DNA from: a virus
IMG/VR virus record: IMGVR_UViG_3300031857_021790
Location: 1 to 20,527 of that record
DNA: 20,527 nt
Strand: one strand, 5' to 3'
Positions 14,717 to 20,527 of this stretch are shown piece after piece. The translations under genes were made by a program, and so were the position numbers. Positions within the stretch are counted from its first letter, which is position 1; the number at the start of each line of letters is the position of its first letter. The notes below the pieces were generated by a model, which did no database searches, was not told the DNA's origin, and was given only the letters and a program-made list of their open reading frames with translations.

Positions 14717-15753
14717 TATCTTTAATAATACCAACTACTAGTAAAAATAAAAATTATACGGATAATTTATTACGTAATATTAATGAACTATATCCGGATA
14801 TAGAAGTTATCGTTGAAGAAAATGATTCAGTTACATTAGGAGAAAATTATAATAATGCTGTAGCACGAGCATCAGGCGATAAGATTATCTTATTACATAA
14901 TGATATGGTACTATCTCCCGGGTTTGTTGAGACGATGGATAAACATATACAACCCGGCCGCATAACTACATATACTCGCATAGAACCACCAATATACAAT
15001 GATACATATCCAGGCAAAGTTATTTTAGATTGCGGACGTGATTTAGAATTATTTGATCAAACTACATTTAATTCATATCAACCTAATTTTGATTTAATAG
15101 ATGGCGGCTCGCAATTATTTTTCGGATGTATGCGCAATGAATATATTGGTATAGATGGCATTACATTTAAAATGTTTTGTGAAGATGATGATTTGCATAA
15201 ACGATATAGAATGGCAGGATTTGAGCATAAAGTTAGTTCAGCACATGTATATCACTTTGTAAGTAAAACTTCCAGAGCAGAAAATACATATCAAGACATC
15301 GAATTAGCATCTAATAGAAATTACATTAGAAAATGGGGTAGTAGAGGTAATGCACCTAAATACAACATAGCATTTGTAGTTCGAAATTGCACATTGCCCG
15401 TATTAGAAGCATTAGAACCATGGTGTGATAGAATCTATATTGAAGATGCTATGCAAGTAATTACATCTCATTACATTGAACAAGAACAACCAAAAACATG
15501 TTTTGATCTAAATCGTCGCGTATTGCATATTGAATATAACGCACCATCAGATGAAAATGATATTATTGTAGCATTTGATGCAACTCGTTTAACACAACAA
15601 AATTTTCAATACATTCAACAACTTGCAGCGATCATAGAAGAATCAGGTGATATCGGCGAATTTGAAATAGACATTTTTAAAATTAGTATATATTCAATGC
15701 AAACATATGAGAAAAATCTCGTAAAACGAAATGAACAACATATTTATTTATGA
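14713..15753 (+). CDS. GT2-like glycosyltransferase with extra C-terminal domain
   Basis: A 346-residue protein. Residues 1 to about 215 are a GT2 domain: SLIIPTTSKNKNYTDNLL, VIVEENDSVTLGENYN, H-N-D in KIILLHNDMVLSPGF as the metal site, and FCEDDDLHKRYRMAGFEH as the acceptor/base region, ending YIRKWG. The remaining 130 residues start with a new strand pattern (YNIAFVVRNCTLPVLEALEPWCD) and include TCFDLNRRVLHIEYNAPSDENDIIVAFDATRL. I do not recognise that domain; it is soluble and could bind an acceptor or another cassette protein. This gene closes the glycan cassette. Its stop overlaps the next ATG by ATGA at the boundary to the lysis genes. Confidence 0.78.
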   Translation: MISLIIPTTSKNKNYTDNLLRNINELYPDIEVIVEENDSVTLGENYNNAVARASGDKIILLHNDMVLSPGFVETMDKHIQPGRITTYTRIEPPIYNDTYPGKVILDCGRDLELFDQTTFNSYQPNFDLIDGGSQLFFGCMRNEYIGIDGITFKMFCEDDDLHKRYRMAGFEHKVSSAHVYHFVSKTSRAENTYQDIELASNRNYIRKWGSRGNAPKYNIAFVVRNCTLPVLEALEPWCDRIYIEDAMQVITSHYIEQEQPKTCFDLNRRVLHIEYNAPSDENDIIVAFDATRLTQQNFQYIQQLAAIIEESGDIGEFEIDIFKISIYSMQTYEKNLVKRNEQHIYL

Positions 15754-16070
15754 AATACGAAAAAACCAAGTTATTAATAACCGCAAGGGATGTAATGAAG
15801 AAAAATGCTAATTTTTTTCAAAGAATGTTGTCAGATTCGAGAAGTGGAGATATATCATCTAAGCGCGTCATCGGCGTATTTGGATTCTTGGCTCTAACGG
15901 CTATGATGTTTATCAATGCATTGTACCCAAAGTCAATCGCTCCATCGCATGAATTAATTTCTGCTATTGAATATATTGTTATTGCTGCATTGTTTAGTGC
16001 TTCTGTTGATAAATTTTCGTATAAAAATGATATCAAGGAAATAAATCAAGAAAAAACACCAAAACAATAA
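15750..16070 (+). CDS. Small two-helix membrane protein, holin/lysis-associated
   Basis: A 106-residue protein with two predicted membrane segments, VIGVFGFLALTAMMFINALY (about 41-60) and LISAIEYIVIAALFSASVD (about 69-87), separated by a short loop, and charged tails. An S-S-K-R motif precedes the first helix, as in many small phage membrane proteins encoded beside holins. It is probably a second holin, antiholin or related lysis accessory. The start is uncertain: ATG at 15750 overlaps the previous stop without a Shine-Dalgarno sequence, whereas ATG at 15795 (residue 16) follows AAGGGA at 15785-15790. An ATATTTATTT box sits just before 15750. The next gene starts 5 bases after the stop. Confidence 0.65.
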   Translation: MKYEKTKLLITARDVMKKNANFFQRMLSDSRSGDISSKRVIGVFGFLALTAMMFINALYPKSIAPSHELISAIEYIVIAALFSASVDKFSYKNDIKEINQEKTPKQ

Positions 16071-16075
16071 GGAAT

Positions 16076-16507
16076 ATGATAAGAATGAAAACTATACCAT
16101 TATTAGCCTTAACATTCACAACCACAGTAACATTTATTTGTTCATATTTTTACAATCTAACAATGGATAACTTTGAACAATATACTTCATTGTTAGCAGT
16201 TGTGTTGTTAGATGGATTTTTCGGAATCATAGCAGGATGTAAAAGAGAAGGATTTAAAACATTCAAAGCAATCAAAGTATTACGAACTGCAATAGTTTGG
16301 ACATTGTTCTTAACGGTACTTCTTTTAGTAGAAAAAGGATTTGTAGGAACAGCCTGGTTGAGTGAAACAATTATCATACCATTTATCATATTTCAATTGA
16401 TAAGTGCGCTTAAAAATGCTTCAATGATAGGATGGATACCTTCATCGTTATTAAATGATATATTAGACAAGATAGATTTACATAAAGGTCATAGAGACGA
16501 AAAATAA
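16076..16507 (+). CDS. Holin, phage_holin_4/TcdE-like family
   Basis: A 143-residue membrane protein with about four hydrophobic segments: residues 7-28, 36-54, 71-88 and 96-113. The segment LLDGFFGIIAGCKREGFKTFKAIKVLR matches the family pattern of a D-x-x-x-G-x-x-x-A turn leading into a basic loop before the third helix. It is followed immediately by the endolysin gene, so it most likely makes the pore that releases or activates the amidase. AAGGA lies only 2 bases before ATG 16076 but 11 bases before an in-frame ATG at 16085, so the start may be either, differing by three residues. The hydrophilic C-terminus (DKIDLHKGHRDEK) is typical of holins. Confidence 0.75.
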   Translation: MIRMKTIPLLALTFTTTVTFICSYFYNLTMDNFEQYTSLLAVVLLDGFFGIIAGCKREGFKTFKAIKVLRTAIVWTLFLTVLLLVEKGFVGTAWLSETIIIPFIIFQLISALKNASMIGWIPSSLLNDILDKIDLHKGHRDEK

Positions 16508-16516
16508 AGGAAAGTT

Positions 16517-17392
16517 ATGGTATTAAGACGCGGTAGCAAAAGCGAATCAGTAAAAACATTACAAGAGTTTTTAAAATTAACAGTAGATGGGGATTTTGGT
16601 CCTAAAACAGAAGCAGCTGTTAAAGACTGGCAAAAATCACACGGTTTAATGGTTGATGGAGTTGTAGGTCCTAAAACATGGGCAGCAATGGGTATTTTAA
16701 ATACTGACAATGCAGAAAACATTGAAGTAGCAAATGCTTTGCAAATTAAAAAGTATTGGATGCCAGAAGGAACATATTTTAAAGGGCCTGTTCCAAAAGA
16801 TTGGATATTCTTACATCATACAGCAGGAGGAGATAATCCGTATCAAGTAGCTGATATGTGGGCTAGAGATAATCGCGGTAATGTTGCAACAGAATATATC
16901 CTAGGCGGACAAAACGTAGCAAATAAAAACTCTAAATTTGACGGTGAATTGATTCAATGTTTTCCTGATGGAGGATATGGATGGCATACTGGTACAGGTA
17001 ATTCTGTAATGCATAGAAACTCTGTAGCTGTTGAAGTATGTTGCATGGGGCAAATCGTTAATGGTAAGACTTATGTTAATACCCCGGCAGATCCTAGCCA
17101 AGTAATTAAACTAGCAAAACCGTTCAGAGGATTTCAATATTGGCATAATTATTCAGAGTCGCAAATCACAGCATTGAAGAATTGGATTTTGTTTGTAGCA
17201 AATAAATATAGCATTGATCCGCGGATAGGCTTAGTAGAATATGTACGAGCTAAAGGTGCTGATGGTTTTGATGTATTAGATGTACGTAAGGCAGAATCAA
17301 CTCCGGGTATGTATTCACATACCAATGTTATACGTGGTAAAGTTGACATGTATCCGCACCCAGATCTAATTGATATGTTATTATCGTTGTAA
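16517..17392 (+). CDS. Endolysin: PG-binding domain plus N-acetylmuramoyl-L-alanine amidase
   Basis: A 291-residue lysin. Residues 1-60 form a PG_binding_1 domain with the usual repeat L-x-x-x-x-x-D-G-x-(F/V)-G-P-K-T: LTVDGDFGPKTEAAVKDWQ and LMVDGVVGPKTWAAMG. Residues about 90-290 form an amidase_2 (T7 lysozyme/AmpD-like) domain. WIFLHHTAGG supplies the first zinc ligand (probably H100), GYGWHTG a nearby histidine, and SHTNVIRGKVDMYPHP the others (probably H268 and D277). It cleaves the amide bond between MurNAc and the stem peptide. There is no signal peptide, so it needs the holin upstream. A strong AAAGGAAA ribosome-binding site precedes the ATG. Having the binding domain at the N-terminus is the less common order for phage amidases. 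Confidence 0.92.
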   Translation: MVLRRGSKSESVKTLQEFLKLTVDGDFGPKTEAAVKDWQKSHGLMVDGVVGPKTWAAMGILNTDNAENIEVANALQIKKYWMPEGTYFKGPVPKDWIFLHHTAGGDNPYQVADMWARDNRGNVATEYILGGQNVANKNSKFDGELIQCFPDGGYGWHTGTGNSVMHRNSVAVEVCCMGQIVNGKTYVNTPADPSQVIKLAKPFRGFQYWHNYSESQITALKNWILFVANKYSIDPRIGLVEYVRAKGADGFDVLDVRKAESTPGMYSHTNVIRGKVDMYPHPDLIDMLLSL

Positions 17393-17419
17393 ATTAAAAT
17401 CAAATTTTATTATTTTAAA

Positions 17420-17436
17420 TACAAAAGTCTTTTGTA
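17420..17436. promoter_or_regulatory. 17-bp palindrome between lysis genes and the 603-residue gene
   Basis: TACAAAAG-T-CTTTTGTA is a perfect inverted repeat with 8-base arms around one base. It lies 28 bases after the endolysin stop and about 7 bases before the ATATTTATAT box. The symmetry and tiny spacer suit an operator for a dimeric DNA-binding protein. As an RNA hairpin it would have 7 A/U-rich pairs and a 3-base loop, too weak for a convincing terminator. Confidence 0.4.
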
Positions 17437-17443
17437 AATGTTG

Positions 17444-17453
17444 ATATTTATAT
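17444..17453 (+). promoter_or_regulatory. Promoter-like ATATTTATAT upstream of the 603-residue gene
   Basis: The 87-base gap 17393-17479 is the largest in the window. It contains this box, followed by AAAAAAG, AAGGAA (ribosome-binding site, 17465-17470) and the ATG at 17480. The same box sits at 3751-3760 in an equivalent place before the first glycosyltransferase. It probably begins a transcription unit separate from the lysis genes. Confidence 0.38.
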
Positions 17454-17479
17454 AAAAAAGTATCAAGGAATCATACAAT

Positions 17480-19291
17480 ATGTCTATTAAAAATAATTTA
17501 CGAGAAAATCGTCGTCTTTTGAAAAATCTGTTATCAGAGGCACTAGTAGCATCTAAAGCAGATAAAAATCCGGACTTTGATCCAAAAACACAATCTACAC
17601 CATGGACGGGAATTGGCGCAAAATATGAACAATTGATTAAAAAATTAGGCGGCAGACCATATGCTTTACCGGGCGGCACTCACGCGTATGAAATAAAATT
17701 AGGAAATGATATTATTAAAATGTATCAAGATGGTACTGCATATTCCGTGAATAACGCTAATGAAATGTTGTATATAGTCAATCCGGAGTTTAGTAAAAAT
17801 GGCATCACAATAACGAATATAAAAGATCGAAAGAAAATTGAAGGGGCTATTGAAAACAATAATGGAATTCCTACATGGAAAGCAGAAGCTCCAGAAAAGA
17901 TATCAAAACGTGATGAAGAGTCATGGATTGACTACGTTCAATATGCATTAACGGTTGTAGGATTTATCCCTGGATTCGGCGATATTGCAGATATCATTAA
18001 TGCTATGATATCATTTTATCGTTATGAAGAGTCGGGTCGAGAAGATACAATGTTTTTAATTGATGCATTTCTTAGTTTAATCGGAGCTATACCGGTAGTA
18101 GGAAGTATAGTAGCGGGATCATTAAAAGTACTATTTAAGAGTATAGGCGGTCTAAAAGATGCAGTTGTCACAGCGTGGAAAGGCAGAAAATCAGCTGATG
18201 AAGTTTGGTCAGCATTATATCATGAAGGACAATTAGATCCAAAAACATTGAATCTATTAGTTGAAGGCATGGGTTGGGTAGCAAGTGCAGTAAAATCATT
18301 TTCTAGAAAAGCCGAATGGATGTTGCCACCCGATGCATTAAAATCACTAGATGAGTTTGCAGAATATATGAAATCTAATAGAAATAGTGCAGAACAGATA
18401 TTTAAAAGCTCATCAAAACGTGCTGCAGATGCTGTACAAGGTGCTGGTAAAGGCCGCGGCAAAGGAATATTGAAACAGCGTGATTTAGAAAAGGGTTGGG
18501 GATTGTTAGGTTGGAAAAAAATAAAAAATTCTTTAAAAAATACATTTTCTAGAACTTTATCTACAAAAGAATTACAAAAACTAAAAGCTGCCATGGCATC
18601 GAAATTTGCCAAAAAAGCAGAAAATCCATCTGTCTTAACAGCATTATTAAAAACAGACCCATCTGGAATTGCTAGTGTTACTATAGGAGGTCGTAGATTT
18701 ACAAGATCTGGAGATATAGAATCAGCATTAGCTGCATTAAAAAGATCAAATCCAGACGAATATGCTAAAATTAAAACAAAGATAATAGATCGAGCCAAAT
18801 CTGTCGAAAATCCATTATATATAAACTTCATTACTAGTGAAGTTAATGCAATGAAAACTTTTATTTCACAACCAGGAACATTTATCGGATCTGCATTTTC
18901 TAGATGGCAAAATATGGTACCAGTAGCGTGGAATGAATTACAAGATTTAGGGGAAGATGCATTAATGTCAGTTGGACTTGAGACGAAAGATGACGTTAAT
19001 GGTTTATTTTGGCCGATGCTAAAATCATTAATATTAGGTGTAACTCCGGAAGAACAAGAAGAAAAGTTAGCAAAAAAATCTGCAGAGTTTGTATCTGCGG
19101 CGTCAAGTAAACTTCCTCCGACTTTACAAGCTCTAGGAAAAACAGCGTTGAACATAGTAGCTCCAGGTGCAGTTTCTACACCATATAATCCAAACGTTGA
19201 ATTTGAAATCGTTCCAGATGAAGATCCGAGATTGATAAAACAAACCGAGAAAGACATTAAAAAAGCTAAATCAAAATCTAGATGGACATAA
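17480..19291 (+). CDS. Large protein with capsid-targeting-like N-terminus and hydrophobic hairpin; possible ejected internal protein
   Basis: A 603-residue protein of unknown family. The N-terminus is a short basic amphipathic helix ending NLLSE-A at residues 16-21. L-x-E followed by A matches the T4 prohead protease (gp21) cleavage rule, and the layout resembles the capsid-targeting sequences of T4 internal proteins (for example FIAE-A). Residues about 150-220 form two hydrophobic, glycine-rich segments, YALTVVGFIPGFGDIADIIN and AFLSLIGAIPVVGSIVAG, a pattern like the hydrophobic pre-toxin or translocation regions of polymorphic toxins. The rest is basic and helical, with many S, A and K residues and no recognised catalytic motif. 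It may be packaged in the head and enter the cell with DNA. That is inference; it could also be another structural protein. Confidence 0.7.
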   Translation: MSIKNNLRENRRLLKNLLSEALVASKADKNPDFDPKTQSTPWTGIGAKYEQLIKKLGGRPYALPGGTHAYEIKLGNDIIKMYQDGTAYSVNNANEMLYIVNPEFSKNGITITNIKDRKKIEGAIENNNGIPTWKAEAPEKISKRDEESWIDYVQYALTVVGFIPGFGDIADIINAMISFYRYEESGREDTMFLIDAFLSLIGAIPVVGSIVAGSLKVLFKSIGGLKDAVVTAWKGRKSADEVWSALYHEGQLDPKTLNLLVEGMGWVASAVKSFSRKAEWMLPPDALKSLDEFAEYMKSNRNSAEQIFKSSSKRAADAVQGAGKGRGKGILKQRDLEKGWGLLGWKKIKNSLKNTFSRTLSTKELQKLKAAMASKFAKKAENPSVLTALLKTDPSGIASVTIGGRRFTRSGDIESALAALKRSNPDEYAKIKTKIIDRAKSVENPLYINFITSEVNAMKTFISQPGTFIGSAFSRWQNMVPVAWNELQDLGEDALMSVGLETKDDVNGLFWPMLKSLILGVTPEEQEEKLAKKSAEFVSAASSKLPPTLQALGKTALNIVAPGAVSTPYNPNVEFEIVPDEDPRLIKQTEKDIKKAKSKSRWT

Positions 19292-19295
19292 TATT

Positions 19296-20348
19296 ATGTT
19301 GCACGAATACGAAACACAAAGTACACTTAATCCAAAACTTTGGGACGACACGCGTCTCAAACCCAAGTTGGACAAAAAGTTTATTCGTATTGCAAAAGCA
19401 TTTTATGATTTCCTAGAAATTGACGCACCTATACTAGATATTATTCTTATTGGCAGTAATGCTAATTATAATTGGACGGAACACAGTGATATAGATTTAC
19501 ATGTTGTTATAGATTACCAATCAGTAAATAAAAATTTGCATCTTGTTAAAAATTACATGATGGCAAAGAAGTCACTTTGGAATGCAAATTATCCATTAAC
19601 ATATCAAGGAATGGCAATTGAATTGTATGCTCAAGATTGGAACGATAAATTGCATTCAACGGTAGGACAATATTCATTAGTAAAAGGCAAATGGATAAAA
19701 CAACCATCAGCAGAAACAGTTTCTATAGATGATGATATCATTGATGAAAAAGCTCGTCCTTTAGAATATCAAATTGATGCACTTGAACCAACAGATCCGA
19801 AGCTACGTGTTAAAATAGAAAACATTTTATTGCATTTACGTAAAATGCGACAAACGGGTTTAGAAGCCGAAGGAGAATATTCCGTAGAAAACTTAGCATA
19901 CAAAAAACTGCGTAATAGTGGGCATCTTGAACGTTTAAAGGAATTGTTACGTACTAGTACTATGACATCTTTAGCAGTCGAAAATGCAGCACACGCAAAC
20001 AAACCCGAATCATACGTTGAAATGTTAGCCAATCATGTTGCAAAGAAACACATAATGACAGAAACGGAATGGCAAATGGTAATGAAAAAGACTGATGCTG
20101 TAGAAGATGCAATGGGGCAATGGAAACATCCAGGACGTTGCACAATGATTCCTAGTAACAATATTACAATGCAACGAGTTGCGTATCCAGTGCTAGGAAT
20201 TGATGATACAGGTCATAGCATCATAATGCGTCCCGAACAACAATACGTATACCCAGGTAAACGAGTATTTGAAATACCAATGAACGGACAACAACAAACA
20301 TTGCTAATGCAAATGCGCAATGCTTTAACAGATTGGAATAACGTATGA
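19296..20348 (+). CDS. Nucleotidyltransferase-fold protein (Pol beta superfamily)
   Basis: A 350-residue protein. After LNPKLWDDTRLKPKLDKKF (an N-terminal signature I associate with phage members), residues 48-74 contain ILIGSNANYNWTEHSDIDLH: the G53-S54 pair followed by D65-x-D67, the nucleotide and metal-binding core of Pol beta-type nucleotidyltransferases. A possible third acidic residue lies in AIELYAQDWN. The fold transfers a nucleoside monophosphate to protein, RNA or a small molecule; the target is unknown. Residues about 270-350 form a separate region (PGRCTMIPSN to the end) that I do not recognise. It follows the 603-residue gene by 4 bases without a Shine-Dalgarno sequence, so it is likely on the same transcript. 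The stop overlaps the next start by ATGA. Confidence 0.75.
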   Translation: MLHEYETQSTLNPKLWDDTRLKPKLDKKFIRIAKAFYDFLEIDAPILDIILIGSNANYNWTEHSDIDLHVVIDYQSVNKNLHLVKNYMMAKKSLWNANYPLTYQGMAIELYAQDWNDKLHSTVGQYSLVKGKWIKQPSAETVSIDDDIIDEKARPLEYQIDALEPTDPKLRVKIENILLHLRKMRQTGLEAEGEYSVENLAYKKLRNSGHLERLKELLRTSTMTSLAVENAAHANKPESYVEMLANHVAKKHIMTETEWQMVMKKTDAVEDAMGQWKHPGRCTMIPSNNITMQRVAYPVLGIDDTGHSIIMRPEQQYVYPGKRVFEIPMNGQQQTLLMQMRNALTDWNNV

Positions 20349-20527
20349 GTGCAAGTAGAGGCTTAGGCGATGACATCAAAAAAATAACTGCAGCAACGGG
20401 TTTGGATCAACTTGCAAAACAAATTGCACGTATACTTGATGAAGATTGCGGATGTGATGATCGGCAAGAATGGATGAACGAAAAAACAAAAAATTGGCCT
20501 ATATATAAGAAAAGGAATACGAAGGGC
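20345..20527 (+). CDS. Small conserved phage protein with CGC motif (partial)
   Basis: The first 61 residues of a gene that runs past the right edge. The segment SRGLGDDIKKITAATGLDQL followed by DEDCGCDDRQEWMN fits a small phage protein type that I recall as GLGD-x-I-x-K-x-T-x-A-T-G-I plus CGC-x-x-R-x-x-x-(L/M)-N, seen in phages of Bacteroidetes and others. Its function is unknown to me. The cysteine pair and nearby acidic residues could bind a metal. The start overlaps the previous stop by ATGA, pointing to translational coupling with the nucleotidyltransferase gene. I rely on memory of the pattern, not on a search. Confidence 0.65.
   Translation, partial: MSASRGLGDDIKKITAATGLDQLAKQIARILDEDCGCDDRQEWMNEKTKNWPIYKKRNTKG

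Noticed and set aside
18220-19257. A 345-codon open frame on the - strand inside the 603-residue gene
   Set aside because: It lies wholly antisense to a gene with a good ribosome-binding site, has no recognisable domain, and no other - strand gene exists in the window; it is a codon-bias shadow.
1-20527. tRNA genes, CRISPR arrays, insertion sequences and integrase/att sites
   Set aside because: Almost every base is in a protein gene; I saw no cloverleaf-like stretch, spaced repeat array, transposase motif or recombinase in the gaps.

Overview
The window looks like part of a large, AT-rich, tailed-phage genome of the T4-like (Straboviridae-related) type, most likely from an environmental virus. 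All convincing genes lie on the + strand. They are packed end to end with ATGA or TAATG junctions, and no stretch above about 90 bases lacks a gene. The phage assignment rests on a T4 gp44-like clamp-loader ATPase with a gp62-like partner, a holin/endolysin cassette, and a large protein whose N-terminus resembles a T4 capsid-targeting sequence. The host cannot be fixed. Low GC, many starts without a Shine-Dalgarno sequence and a CGC-motif phage protein at the right edge are compatible with a Bacteroidetes or other low-GC host, but this is inference.

Region 1 (1-3749) is nucleotide and DNA metabolism: the tail end of a dUTPase, clamp-loader large subunit, a zinc-ribbon protein, an unknown 71-residue protein, clamp-loader small subunit, a DUF3310-like protein, a Cas4/AddB-like Fe-S PD-(D/E)XK nuclease, an unknown 80-residue protein and a SLOG/YspA-like nucleotide-binding protein.

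Region 2 (3781-15753) is a 12 kb glycan cassette of 13 genes: two GT-B (GT4-like) glycosyltransferases, a GT-A transferase, two SAM methyltransferases, another GT-A transferase, a shortened DegT-type aminotransferase, a WbqC-like protein, a five-bladed-propeller glycosidase-like protein, a GNAT-methyltransferase fusion, and four consecutive GT-A-like transferases. Together they read like a small O-antigen or capsule locus able to assemble and decorate (methyl, acyl, amino) an oligosaccharide. The acceptor, whether virion protein, phage DNA or host surface, cannot be told from sequence.

Region 3 (15750-17392) is lysis: a small two-helix membrane protein, a holin-like protein, and an N-acetylmuramoyl-alanine amidase with an N-terminal peptidoglycan-binding domain.

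Region 4 (17480-20527) begins after the longest intergenic gap (87 bases, with a palindrome and a promoter-like motif). It encodes a 603-residue protein with a capsid-targeting-like N-terminus and a hydrophobic hairpin resembling toxin translocation segments, then a nucleotidyltransferase-fold protein and a truncated small conserved phage protein. These could be head-packaged, injected effectors, but that is a hypothesis.
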